Origin: a virus
Length of the DNA stretch: 58,171 nucleotides
IMG/VR virus record: IMGVR_UViG_3300050131_000113
Coordinates: 1 to 58,171 of that record
Reading direction: 5' to 3' (one strand)
Position 1 is the stretch's first letter. The number at the start of each line of letters is the position of its first letter. Shown piece after piece: positions 1-6,540 of the stretch. A program made the position numbers and the translations under genes. The notes below the pieces were generated by a model. It worked only from the letters and a program-made list of their open reading frames with translations, made no database searches and was not told where the DNA came from.

Positions 1-55
1 ATTTTTCTAACACCCGGGGGGTGCCTTTTGCGGTAACAAACCGGCGACCGGGAGG

Positions 56-328
56 CTAATCGAAGACGTTGAGCGAGCCGGAGCAGTGATCCAGCGCGAG
101 GCCTAGCGCCTGCAGCGCGTCGGCAAGCGTGGTGATAACCGGCGAAGGTGCGCTCAGCTTGGATTCTGGCGTCGGCTCGTAATATCCAAGCGCGCGGGCG
201 TGCCGAATGATGCGGTCAGTCGTGCGCTCGATGCCCTCAATCATTGTCTTGACCAGTTCGACATCGTGTTCGATGCGTGATGCGCTGCGGTCGGTGGCAG
301 CGTTTGCCTGACCAATTCCCATTCCCAT
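56..328 (-). CDS. Hypothetical phage protein, 90 aa
   Basis: I do not recognise the family. I chose the ATG at 328 because AAGGA lies about eight bases upstream; the frame is open further upstream but that part is arginine-rich and has no ribosome site. The protein begins MGMGIGQANAATDRS. Its middle is helical and charged (VKTMIEGIERTTDRIIRHARALGYYEP), followed by a small C-terminal helix. It is the last gene of the leftward early operon before the window edge; on a circular map the next gene downstream is the one starting at 58072. No membrane segment or catalytic motif is visible. Confidence 0.6.
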   Translation of the reverse strand: MGMGIGQANAATDRSASRIEHDVELVKTMIEGIERTTDRIIRHARALGYYEPTPESKLSAPSPVITTLADALQALGLALDHCSGSLNVFD

Positions 329-375
329 ATCGAATTTCCTTCTCGTTAAAATACCGGCGGCCGGCCGGTGCGGGC

Positions 376-606
376 TCATCGCGGCACGATCTTGTAGCCG
401 GCCATCCGCAACCCATCGATCACGGCCCGCACCGGCTCGCTCGTGACCGACAGCGGCGGTTCGTTCTTGTGCGTCCGCCACCATTTGTAGGGGATGAAGT
501 TGAGCGAGTGCATCACGGCCTCTTCCGGATCGAGCAGCGGTCCGGCGCGGGGCTTGCGGGATGAAAGCGGCATGCGGTCGATCGAGGTGGGGAGGTGGTC
601 GGTCAT
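376..606 (-). CDS. Hypothetical phage protein, 76 aa
   Basis: Family not recognised. The start codon overlaps the stop of the DUF5131 gene (ATGA at 603-606), so the two are probably translationally coupled. The C-terminal half (HSLNFIPYKWWRTHKNEP, then a helix ending GYKIVPR) looks like a compact folded domain. There are no Cys clusters, membrane helices or known motifs. The only support for it being real is the coupling and typical codon use. Confidence 0.6.
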   Translation of the reverse strand: MTDHLPTSIDRMPLSSRKPRAGPLLDPEEAVMHSLNFIPYKWWRTHKNEPPLSVTSEPVRAVIDGLRMAGYKIVPR

Positions 607-1508
607 CGCGCGACCTCCGGCATTTCGTTGTATTCGACGCCGTCGAGAAGGCGGCCGGCGGATTTCTTGCCCATGTTGAATGTGAAGACGGTGCGCGGTG
701 GATCGGCGACGTCCGTGTCGATCACATAGCGACCGTCCCTATCGACTACGGCATGCTTGCTTGCACCACGAATGATTCCGCCATTCGGGAATTGGTCGAT
801 CGGCTTCCAGTTTCCCCATTGCTTCATGAAAAACGAAACGCCAGCCGTGGCACACTGATCGCGCAGGGAGCGATACCAGTCGGGATGGGACGGCCGCGCA
901 TTGAGCCCGGATTCGCCGCCGGCTATCACCCAGTCGATTTCAGGCGGGGGCGCCATGAACTGCTTTCGCCAGACCTTTTTGCCGCCAGCCCGCCACAGAT
1001 GGAGTGGCCCCGATCCCTTGTAATGGGTGCCGCAGCACGTGAGATCGATCGGCCCCAGTAGCGGCTCGGCCGAGATGAACCGGACTGCCGCCGGCGTCTG
1101 CAACAGCAGTGGGATCCGTTCGTCGGCCTCCTGCTGGCGTTCGGCAGAGACGCCGAGCCAGACGTTCGGAAGAATCATGATCCGGTCTTCTTGGCTTTCT
1201 ACCTTCAAGAGATAATCGCGCATTCGTTTGCCGCGCTTAGTCAGCACTTGGAAGGTATGCTGCGGCGTCCGTTCCATGATGGTAAAAATCTCATCGATCC
1301 ACTCGTCGGGGACGAAGTCCGCAAACAAGTCCGTCATGCTGCAAACGAAGATCATCCGCGGCTTTTTCCAGCGCAGCGGCAGGGTCAGCATTTCTTCGTC
1401 GATGAAGATTTCGACGTAGTGCCATCCGACCTTGCCAGTTTTCTTGTTGCGGGCGCGGATCGGTGTCCAACTGGCGTCGGTCCACTCGATTTTGGATTTA
1501 TCCGCCAT
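603..1508 (-). CDS. DUF5131 (phage Gp37/Gp68) family protein
   Basis: The start at 1508 has GGAGG five bases upstream; the extra 22 codons of the longer frame have none. The 301-aa product opens with SKIEWTDASWTP and contains, in order, the landmarks of the DUF5131 (Gp37Gp68) family: FVCSMTDLFADFVPDEWI (about residues 85-100), FQVLTKR, NVWLGVS, RFISAEPLLGPI, WVIAGGESG and FFMKQWG near residue 240. Members are common in phages and mobile elements. The fold resembles radical-SAM-type barrels, but no CxxxCxxC cluster is visible here, so no biochemical role is assigned. It sits in the leftward early arm, coupled to the 76-aa gene downstream. Confidence 0.88.
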   Translation of the reverse strand: MADKSKIEWTDASWTPIRARNKKTGKVGWHYVEIFIDEEMLTLPLRWKKPRMIFVCSMTDLFADFVPDEWIDEIFTIMERTPQHTFQVLTKRGKRMRDYLLKVESQEDRIMILPNVWLGVSAERQQEADERIPLLLQTPAAVRFISAEPLLGPIDLTCCGTHYKGSGPLHLWRAGGKKVWRKQFMAPPPEIDWVIAGGESGLNARPSHPDWYRSLRDQCATAGVSFFMKQWGNWKPIDQFPNGGIIRGASKHAVVDRDGRYVIDTDVADPPRTVFTFNMGKKSAGRLLDGVEYNEMPEVAR

Positions 1509-1663
1509 GCTCGCCTCCGCAAAGAGTGGCGTCCGCGCCATCGGGCCGTTCACCTGGCAACAGCGCGGACGCAATCGGCGCGGGAAGCCCTCCGGCGCCG
1601 GGTTGGGTTTCGGGCAGGGAAGCAGGATGGTTCAATCGAGCGGCGGGGTCGCGGGGGGTGAGT

Positions 1664-1760
1664 GCGATCACCGTTTCAGAATCACTTGCTGCCGCGCGCT
1701 CACTGACAGGGTGATCGCACACTGTTGCAGCGGCAGCATTGGTTGATTGAAACAAATCTT
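1664..1760 (-). repeat. Dispersed repeat, family 2, copy 1, with an inverted 10-mer
   Basis: The roughly 260 bases between the DUF5131 gene and the 56-aa membrane gene hold no convincing gene. Read on the minus strand, the segment begins AGATTTGTTTCAATCAAC and later has GTGCGATCACC, matching AGATTTGATTCAATCAAC and GTGCGATCACC at 18526-18570. Within this copy the 10-mer GTGCGATCAC occurs twice in opposite orientation (around 1664-1674 and 1709-1720), so the segment can fold or bind a dimer. Function unknown. Confidence 0.55.
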
Positions 1761-1772
1761 TCTTCCTTCCGA

Positions 1773-1943
1773 TCATCCAAACCGCCTCCGCAAAATCCTC
1801 TCCACCGGAGACCTTCCCCGCAGCCACAACCCCAATTCAAGCGCCACCACGCCCACCACGCAGGCCGCCAGCGCCAGCAGCAACAGAAACAGCCACGGCA
1901 TCGACTGCTCGACCAGGAACTCGATTTCGTCCGCTTCGGTCAT
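1773..1943 (-). CDS. Small single-span membrane protein, 56 aa
   Basis: The start ATG at 1943 overlaps the TGA of the gene above it (ATGA), a strong coupling signal. The product starts MTEADEIEFLVEQSMPW, has one hydrophobic helix at about residues 17-38 (LFLLLLALAACVVGVVALELGL), and ends in a basic tail rich in Arg. Topology is probably N-out/C-in by the positive-inside rule. Family unknown; it could be a small inner-membrane moron or an accessory holin-like peptide. Confidence 0.7.
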   Translation of the reverse strand: MTEADEIEFLVEQSMPWLFLLLLALAACVVGVVALELGLWLRGRSPVERILRRRFG

Positions 1944-2332
1944 GGCGCGGTACTCCCGTTTTGCTGTTGCAACTTCTGGTCGAGCGCGCTCCTGCCGATC
2001 GGCGGCTCGCCTAGCAGCTCGGCGAACGGCCTGGCGTAACGGACCGAAGGAGCCGCGGTCTGCATGCCGTAGCGTTCCTCTATCTTTGTGGAGACCTTGC
2101 CGTTCGGCTTGCGATCACGCGGCGGGCGCTTTTTCGGCATGATCCCGAGGATGATCCGGCGCAGATAAAGCCAGCGCTGCCGGCAGGCCAAAGGCGTACG
2201 ACCCAAGAAGGATTCGCAGATTGCCTCCCAGCCAGCGGAACGGGAGGCATGCGACGGCAGGTTGATGCAAAGTTCGGTCAACCGGGCGTCGTCCTCGGCG
2301 TTCCAGAGTTTCCATTTGCCGGTGATGCCCAT
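1940..2332 (-). CDS. SANT/Myb-like helical protein, 130 aa
   Basis: The start at 2332 overlaps the previous stop (TAATG); the 48 extra upstream codons are a shadow of the neighbouring gene. The N-terminal 60 residues (KLWNAEDDARLTELC, then W..I...LGRTPLACRQRWLYL) have the spaced tryptophans and the R-T-x-x-x-C-x-x-R-W ending of a SANT/Myb-type DNA-binding helix bundle. The C-terminal half is polar. DNA binding is an inference; the role in the phage is unknown. Confidence 0.72.
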   Translation of the reverse strand: MGITGKWKLWNAEDDARLTELCINLPSHASRSAGWEAICESFLGRTPLACRQRWLYLRRIILGIMPKKRPPRDRKPNGKVSTKIEERYGMQTAAPSVRYARPFAELLGEPPIGRSALDQKLQQQNGSTAP

Positions 2333-2844
2333 TAGAACGCCCTCCGCTTGCGGTTGCGGTCGAACTTCTCGCCTTCGGCGATGATCAGGGCGCAGGCCTT
2401 GACGAGATCGCGGCGGAAGCCGCCGGGTTTCCACCATTCGCTGGACCATGGCCAAGTGTTTGGCACGGTCGGCCACGATAACGGACTGCCTGCATAATGA
2501 CCGTATGTGCCGCCAGCCTTCGCTAAATCGCCGACAGGATGCGCGTCATCGTGTGCATGGTCCCAGCCTTCGGATTCAATCTGCCGGAAGCGCTCGGCGA
2601 TGACGGCTTGCGAGAATGGCGAAAGCGGCCTGCGGATATGCAGCGCCTCGAACAGCCTTCGAAGCGTGAAGCTGCGCACAATCGAGATCACGGTCATGAT
2701 CAGCGCAAAGACGAGGTTCTGATGGAAGTCGATGTTCACGCCGAGCAGCGGCAGGAAATACATCTGCGCCAAAAGCGAAATGCCGAAGCCGACGGCGATG
2801 TTGATCAGGCTTTCCAGCCAGGACATGAGTTTGGATTGCTTCAT
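2332..2844 (-). CDS. DUF7220-like membrane domain joined to a small cytosolic domain
   Basis: 170 aa. Residues 1-70 (KQSKLMSWLESLINIAVGFGISLLAQ, then FALIMTVISIVRSFTLRRLFEAL) match my recollection of the phage DUF7220 family: two membrane helices and a conserved RSFTLRR(L/F) end. Residues 80-170 (IAERFRQIESEGWDHAHDDAH, then WPW..EWWKPGG.RRDLVKACALIIAEGEK) match a widespread small phage domain usually encoded on its own, sometimes placed near MazG-type nucleotide pyrophosphohydrolases. So this looks like a fusion tethering a soluble domain to the membrane. The function of either half is unproven. Confidence 0.72.
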   Translation of the reverse strand: MKQSKLMSWLESLINIAVGFGISLLAQMYFLPLLGVNIDFHQNLVFALIMTVISIVRSFTLRRLFEALHIRRPLSPFSQAVIAERFRQIESEGWDHAHDDAHPVGDLAKAGGTYGHYAGSPLSWPTVPNTWPWSSEWWKPGGFRRDLVKACALIIAEGEKFDRNRKRRAF

Positions 2845-2865
2845 ACCGACAGCCCTCCGCCGCCG

Positions 2866-2917
2866 CCTGACTTCTCAGGAGCCGAAGCAGTCTCAGTGCC
2901 GCGCTGAATCAAATCTT
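2866..2917 (-). repeat. Dispersed structured repeat, family 1, copy F
   Basis: On the minus strand the segment starts AGATTTGATTCAGCGCGGCA and ends TGAGAAGTCAGGCGGC. Three other copies in the window share both ends (4428-4482, 18606-18660, 21049-21108) with variable middles that still form short hairpins; here CTTC pairs with GAAG in the second arm. It fills the gap between the DUF7220 and MT-A70 genes. Confidence 0.6.
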
Positions 2918-2920
2918 CCC

Positions 2921-4060
2921 TCATGCCGCCTCACTCCCTTTTGTTACTGGATTGTCGTCGTCTGTGGTGTCGGGTTCGATGATCTCGCCGGTTTCGGAAT
3001 CGTGTGGCGGGAGTTTGAATTCGAGTTCGTTCCCCCACGTCATCCAGCCGGGCCGTTCGCGCCGCGCGTAAAGCTCGAGATAGGGGCCGGGCACCAGATG
3101 CTCGATCCGGTCGTGGATCTCATCGGGCTTGCGGGAATGATCCATCACGGGAGCGACCAGAAACTGCCGCACATCGGCGTAAAGCCGTTTGGGATGGCCG
3201 CGCGTGGCGAGCCAGCAATCTTCCGGATTAGCGCGGGTCCAGTAGCCTTGGCCCATGAACCAGCCCTCGCCCAGCCGGTTTTCCTTAGCCCAGGTGAACG
3301 CCGTAGTCTGGTGCTGGAATCCCCACGCTTCGATCAGCGCCAGCGCATCGCCGGGGCACCAATCGACCATCCACATGAACAGCACGCAATCCGGCGCGGC
3401 GAGCTGCTCGACCGGCAGCTCCATGATCTCTTCGATTCCTTCGGTCTTGTAATGGAGGTTCGCCGAACGGCCCTCGCCAGCGGCGGACCGGGTTTTGAAT
3501 TTCCACGGCGGGTCGGCCAGGATCGCGCCGGCCTTGTAGCCGGACGCGATCAGGGTTCGCAGATCGTCAACCGTGCCGCCCTGCAGCGCGCGGTCGGCAT
3601 GATCGGAGCGGCGCTTGGCGTCGGCGTGTTCCTTCAGAAGATTGACCGAGACGTGTTTGGCCGATTTTTCCTGCAATTCGCGCCAGCGCGCCACCAGACG
3701 GTCGAAGCTATTCGGCTCGATATTGGCTAGTTGCTCGCAACGACGCGACGAATGCTCGTCGATGTCCATATCGCTCAGCTTGATCTTGGAAACCGCCGCA
3801 TCCGATGCGGAGGTTTTTACCGGCCGGCCGCCCTCGTGAAGCTCGCCAGAGGCGCGCAAATCCTTCTTGATCTCGCCAATTCGCCGCTCAGCGCGGAAGC
3901 GGATTTCGGCCATGGAAATCTCGGCTTCGCGATTTTTGGCCTGCCGCCAGTATAGGCGCAGCGCATCAGCCTTGTTGCGGATGTCCTTGACCTCATCGAC
4001 CGCCTTCGCTTCAGCGATGGCGCGGCAGGCGGCGTCGTATTTGAGGATGGCGGTCGTCAT
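2921..4060 (-). CDS. MT-A70 family DNA N6-adenine methyltransferase
   Basis: 379 aa, starting at the ATG that overlaps the upstream stop (ATGA at 4057-4060). Residues 1-150 are a helical, ParB-like/phage accessory region. The catalytic domain has the DPPW motif at 183-186 (GAILADPPWKFK), then a tyrosine-rich loop (LHYKTEGIEEI), CVLFMWMVDW, GYWTRANPEDCWLATRG, and the C-terminal SRKPDEIHDRIEHLVPGPYLELYARRERPGW typical of MT-A70 enzymes. The known reaction is S-adenosylmethionine-dependent adenine methylation. In a phage this usually protects DNA from host restriction or alters regulation. It lies in the leftward early arm. Confidence 0.92.
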   Translation of the reverse strand: MTTAILKYDAACRAIAEAKAVDEVKDIRNKADALRLYWRQAKNREAEISMAEIRFRAERRIGEIKKDLRASGELHEGGRPVKTSASDAAVSKIKLSDMDIDEHSSRRCEQLANIEPNSFDRLVARWRELQEKSAKHVSVNLLKEHADAKRRSDHADRALQGGTVDDLRTLIASGYKAGAILADPPWKFKTRSAAGEGRSANLHYKTEGIEEIMELPVEQLAAPDCVLFMWMVDWCPGDALALIEAWGFQHQTTAFTWAKENRLGEGWFMGQGYWTRANPEDCWLATRGHPKRLYADVRQFLVAPVMDHSRKPDEIHDRIEHLVPGPYLELYARRERPGWMTWGNELEFKLPPHDSETGEIIEPDTTDDDNPVTKGSEAA

Positions 4061-4317
4061 CGCATCCCCCAAACCCGCTTCAACGCCCGCCCGATCTCGC
4101 GTCTCCGTTTCCAGCAGATCCAGGCAAACCATGGCCAGACGACAATCATCGCCAGCGAAGCCCGGAATCCCCAGAACAGCGACGTCGAACCGCGGCGCGC
4201 GAAGCTCTTGGCCACCACCCCGGTCGGGATCAGCACGAAACACCAGAACGCCATGCCGATCGCTGTGTAGATCAGCGCGGCCAGCATCAGCGTTTCACGT
4301 GAAACCATTGCAAACAT
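4057..4317 (-). CDS. Two-span membrane protein, 86 aa
   Basis: The start at 4317 has AGGA seven bases upstream (GTAGGAAACCCC-ATG). Two hydrophobic stretches at about residues 11-35 (LAALIYTAIGMAFWCFVLIPTGV) and 48-68 (FWGFRASLAMIVVWPWFAWICW) are followed by a strongly basic tail (KRRREIGRALKR). It is coupled to the methyltransferase gene. Family unknown. Confidence 0.65.
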   Translation of the reverse strand: MFAMVSRETLMLAALIYTAIGMAFWCFVLIPTGVVAKSFARRGSTSLFWGFRASLAMIVVWPWFAWICWKRRREIGRALKRVWGMR

Positions 4318-4427
4318 GGGGTTTCCTACATTCAAAGAAATAGCGGTCCACGAAATGATCGCGGATGAAGGAAGGGGGTTTTGGATTTTTCGGGGTACGC
4401 TGTGACGCAACTAAACTGCAGAACAGG

Positions 4428-4482
4428 TTAGGTTTGATTCAGCGCGACACTTGCGGTCGCTTCTGGTTAGGAGAAGTCAGGC
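4428..4482 (+). repeat. Dispersed structured repeat, family 1, copy A
   Basis: It begins AGGTTTGATTCAGCGCGACA and ends GGAGAAGTCAGGCGGC, and can form two hairpins: GCGAC/GTCGC and CTTCT/AGAAG. It lies in the roughly 160-base gap between two minus-strand genes and slightly enters the end of the 73-aa gene. No gene is seen in the rest of the gap. Confidence 0.6.
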
Positions 4483-4698
4483 GGCAGGGTCGCGGGCATC
4501 AGCAATTCGAACTTTGCCGAGATCGAAATCCCAAACCATCTGCCCGCGCGAAAACGCGGGCAGTTGCCGGCGGTAGCTGAGCGCGCGCAACAGTTGCGCG
4601 ATGATGAACGGATCGCCTTTGGCTGGCGCAGTATCCCCCACCGATTCCTGACTTGATGGTGCCGACGCTTGCGCAGTGCCGATGTGAATCATATTCAT
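4477..4698 (-). CDS. Hypothetical phage protein, 73 aa
   Basis: The start at 4698 is preceded by AGGAG at eight bases. The product (MNMIHIGTAQ, then GDPFIIAQLLRALSYRRQLP, then QMVWDFDLGKVRIAD) has one amphipathic helix and a short beta-rich end. No known motif. It lies directly downstream of the CII-position HTH gene. Confidence 0.58.
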   Translation of the reverse strand: MNMIHIGTAQASAPSSQESVGDTAPAKGDPFIIAQLLRALSYRRQLPAFSRGQMVWDFDLGKVRIADARDPAA

Positions 4699-4707
4699 GC
4701 CGCGCTC

Positions 4708-4959
4708 CTAATCGAGCATGGCGGCATAGACCGCGAGCGCCGCGCGTGCGTTCGGCTTTCGCTTGCCGTCGATGAGATATTGCGCGCCGCGTTCGGAGAG
4801 CCCTGAGCGCTGCGCCAGGTTGAGCGCGGGCTTCGTGGGCCAGAGCGCCATGACGACGCGCCCGAATTTGGAAGATTTATCCGCGCACAAATTCTTTGGA
4901 ACAATTGTTCGGATGTTCTCACTCGACGGCGCGAGCGCGCCGTGACGTGATTCGGCCAT
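4708..4959 (-). CDS. Small HTH DNA-binding protein in the CII position
   Basis: The ATG at 4959 has GGAGAG about eight bases upstream. The 83-aa product carries a helix-turn-helix at about residues 45-80 (NLAQRSGLSERGAQYLIDGKRKPNARAALAVYAAML), the pattern of lambda-repressor-like folds. It is the second gene leftward of the Cro/YdaS gene, the place held by cII in lambdoid phages, with a stem-loop between the two (5061-5097). A transcriptional role early in infection is inferred from fold and position only. Confidence 0.68.
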   Translation of the reverse strand: MAESRHGALAPSSENIRTIVPKNLCADKSSKFGRVVMALWPTKPALNLAQRSGLSERGAQYLIDGKRKPNARAALAVYAAMLD

Positions 4960-5060
4960 GACACACTCTCCGCAACGCAACACAACACAGTCGTTAACTT
5001 TCCCTGAATCGCTGCGCCGCACAGGCGCGGTAACTGCACAAAATAATTGCGGTGCGCTCG

Positions 5061-5097
5061 CGCAAAAGGTGTGCAATCTTGCAGACACACTTTTGCG
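5061..5097 (-). terminator. Stem-loop between cro-like and CII-position genes (tR1-like)
   Basis: Arms CGCAAAAGGTGTG and CACACTTTTGCG pair over 12 bp with a single bulged G. Read on the minus strand, the inner stem GTGTG/CACAC is followed by CCTTTTGCG. The U-run is short, so termination would be weak, as with lambda tR1 at the same relative place. It could instead be a dimeric operator. Confidence 0.4.
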
Positions 5098-5137
5098 GGG
5101 TCGAGTTCATGGGCAAGGTTGTTCGGTTTCCGGGGCG

Positions 5138-5368
5138 TCATGGGCGCGCTCCAGCTTCGCAGACTTCGGCCGGCCAGAGATCGGGGCGCAACTCACTGCG
5201 GGAAACGCCGGTCTCACGTTCGATAGGCAGCACGAATTCTGCCGGCACTCCCTTCTTGGAGCGCTCAAGCCAGTACCAGACCTGTGATTGCGTCGTGCCA
5301 ATGCGTTCCGCGAGGGGTTTTTGTCCCCCTGCTAATCCGCAGGCCCGCTTGAGTGCCTCGTTCGACAT
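5138..5368 (-). CDS. Cro/YdaS-like transcriptional regulator
   Basis: 76 aa. It opens NEALKRACGLAGGQKPLAERIGTTQ, then SQVWYWLERSKKGVPAEFVLPIERETGVSRSELRPD, which matches the Cro/YdaS (YdaS antitoxin, PF15943-like) family of small HTH repressors. It is divergent from the repressor at 5454 and sits at the head of the leftward operon. There is no Shine-Dalgarno sequence; the ATG lies about seven bases after a -10 box, implying a leaderless message. Confidence 0.85.
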   Translation of the reverse strand: MSNEALKRACGLAGGQKPLAERIGTTQSQVWYWLERSKKGVPAEFVLPIERETGVSRSELRPDLWPAEVCEAGARP

Positions 5369-5374
5369 GGAATC

Positions 5375-5402
5375 ACCATACCCACTTTTAGGTAGAATTC
5401 AA
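5375..5402 (-). promoter_or_regulatory. Leftward early promoter for the cro-like gene
   Basis: On the minus strand -35 TTGAAT (5402-5397) and -10 TATGGT (5380-5375) are separated by 16 bases. The predicted start site is seven bases downstream, at the A of the cro-like ATG (5368). The -35 lies inside the operator dyad 5389-5406, so repressor binding there should block it. Confidence 0.5.
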
Positions 5403-5406
5403 CCTA
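5389..5406. promoter_or_regulatory. Operator dyad TAGGT-N8-ACCTA
   Basis: TAGGTAGAATTCAACCTA is a perfect inverted repeat of TAGGT with an 8-base spacer. The same half-sites recur at 6115-6142 in front of the recombination operon. This is the most likely binding site of the 5454 repressor and/or the Cro-like protein. Confidence 0.6.
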
Positions 5407-5427
5407 GAACTCTGTCGGAGACCGATA

Positions 5428-5446
5428 ACCTAGAATTCGGTAGAAT
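5428..5446. promoter_or_regulatory. Second operator-like element and -10 box of the repressor gene
   Basis: ACCTAGAATTC followed by GGTAGAATTC repeats the elements of the first operator (ACCTAGAA also at 5402-5409, GGTAGAATTC also at 5391-5400). TAGAAT at 5441-5446 is a good -10, seven bases before the repressor ATG at 5454. There is no ribosome site, so the message is probably leaderless, as for lambda cI from PRM. No clear -35 is present, which would fit an activated promoter. Confidence 0.45.
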
Positions 5447-5453
5447 TCTTGGC

Positions 5454-5798
5454 ATGGCGGACACCTCTCCCAAGGGCATTGGAAAACGCATCCGCGCGAG
5501 GCGCATCAAGCTCGGCTTGAGCCAGCCTAAGCTCGCGAAAATACTAGGTATTCCGCAGCAGACCATCGGTGGATGGGAAACCGGCAAAGCCGCCCGCCCC
5601 CGTTACCTTCCGGAAGCCGCAAAAGCGCTGTGCACAACTCAAGAATGGCTTCTCAGGGAAGAGGGCCCCGAGGAGATGGTTCCAGCCGTCTCAAAGCAGC
5701 AAATCGCGATGGCGGTCGAATCACTTCACCCTAAATTGGTGCCGGCAGCGCTAGAATTCCTCAGAAACCTCGCTGAATCCGATACCGAGGCGGCCTAA
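5454..5798 (+). CDS. Short HTH (XRE) repressor, CI-like but without a peptidase domain
   Basis: 114 aa from the ATG at 5454. The same frame is open upstream but crosses the operators. Residues 9-65 form an XRE helix-turn-helix (RIRARRIKLGLSQPKLAKILG, then IPQQTIGGWETGK, ending EAAKALCTTQEWLL). The remaining 50 residues are a short helical region; there is no S24 self-cleavage domain, so classical RecA-dependent auto-cleavage is not expected and induction must work otherwise. It is divergent from cro with shared operators, which makes it the best candidate for the prophage repressor. Confidence 0.82.
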   Translation: MADTSPKGIGKRIRARRIKLGLSQPKLAKILGIPQQTIGGWETGKAARPRYLPEAAKALCTTQEWLLREEGPEEMVPAVSKQQIAMAVESLHPKLVPAALEFLRNLAESDTEAA

Positions 5799-5809
5799 TG
5801 GGGGAACCA

Positions 5810-6055
5810 ATGATCAGGATCGTCGCGGCCGCGATTGGAACGTTATGCCTTTCGGCGTGCACCAGACCACAGACCGCTTACGAACCCCCGCCTAAACCGA
5901 TTTCCGAGATGACATTCGCCGAAAGATGCGCAAAATTGCTTGAACTTTCAGGCAATTACTACCTGAGCTCGGGCCAGCAGGCCGCCGCCTTCGAGCGCGC
6001 CAGGAACGACGGTTGCATGGGCCAACCCCAACCACAGACCATCATCGTTCGATAA
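5810..6055 (+). CDS. Small lipoprotein next to the repressor
   Basis: Two starts are possible: 5798 (overlapping the repressor stop as TAATG) and 5810. I prefer 5810 because GGGGGA lies just upstream and the shorter form has a clean signal peptide ending in the lipobox LSAC (Cys17). The mature part, about 65 aa, has RCAKLLELSGNYYLSSGQQAAAFERARNDGCMG with two further cysteines. Expressed with the repressor, such lipoproteins are often superinfection-exclusion or lysogenic-conversion factors; that role is inference. Confidence 0.68.
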   Translation: MIRIVAAAIGTLCLSACTRPQTAYEPPPKPISEMTFAERCAKLLELSGNYYLSSGQQAAAFERARNDGCMGQPQPQTIIVR

Positions 6056-6060
6056 TCTGC

Positions 6061-6078
6061 GTTCACGAACTTGTGAAC
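6061..6078. promoter_or_regulatory. Inverted repeat GTTCAC-N6-GTGAAC
   Basis: A perfect 6-bp inverted repeat lies just after the lipoprotein stop. It is different in sequence from the TAGGT operators. It may be a binding site for another regulator or the stem of a weak terminator; there is no T-tract. Confidence 0.3.
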
Positions 6079-6114
6079 AGCCGCGCGAAAGATTAGATTT
6101 CGTCCTACCCATTA

Positions 6115-6147
6115 TTAGGTTGACTACTACCTAATTCTAGGTAAGGT
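6115..6147 (+). promoter_or_regulatory. Rightward early promoter covered by two operator dyads
   Basis: TTAGGT-N8-ACCTAA (6115-6134) overlaps ACCTA-N4-TAGGT (6129-6142); both are perfect inverted repeats of the half-site seen at 5389-5406. They cover -35 TTGACT (6120-6125) and -10 TAAGGT (6142-6147), spaced by 16 bases. This is the natural promoter for the recombination operon starting at 6187 and should be off in the lysogen (PL-like). Confidence 0.6.
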
Positions 6148-6186
6148 CGCTCCATAGCAACCCACCCGCCATGGAGTCCAACCCCG

Positions 6187-6540
6187 ATGACCGCCACCAT
6201 CGAAACCACCACCCCCACCACCAACCCGCTCAAGCCCGCCCGCGCCCGCCTGATCTCTGAATTCTTGTCGCTGGTGCTGCCGTCCTATCCGAACTTCCCG
6301 GCCCCTTCCGACCATGAAGGTGTCGCGCAACACATCCGCGATGTCGCGAACATGTTCGACCGGTATCTGGCCGCGATCGGCTCGGAAGTCCGCGACAACG
6401 CGGTGACCGCGATCGATCGGCACATGTTTGCAGGATCGTTCCTTGGTACTGTCGACGGCAACGAGACGGGTGTTTGCGAAGAACAGGCCAGCGCCTTGAT
6501 CGAATATGCCGCCGAGCGCCGCGCATCGCGGAGGGCGTGA
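6187..6540 (+). CDS. Hypothetical early protein, 117 aa
   Basis: First gene of the rightward early operon, about 40 bases after the predicted promoter. It has a Thr/Pro-rich N-terminus, then a helical body (AQHIRDVANMFDRYLAAIGSEVRDNA, ending EEQASALIEYAAERR). I do not recognise the family. Being first behind an operator-controlled promoter it could be an early regulator or host-takeover factor, but nothing in the sequence shows this. Confidence 0.7.
   Translation: MTATIETTTPTTNPLKPARARLISEFLSLVLPSYPNFPAPSDHEGVAQHIRDVANMFDRYLAAIGSEVRDNAVTAIDRHMFAGSFLGTVDGNETGVCEEQASALIEYAAERRASRRA

Noticed and set aside
1498-1827. 109-codon minus-strand frame between the DUF5131 and small membrane genes
   Set aside because: GTG start without a ribosome site, overlaps both real genes in other frames, and spans the dispersed repeat; composition is not protein-like.
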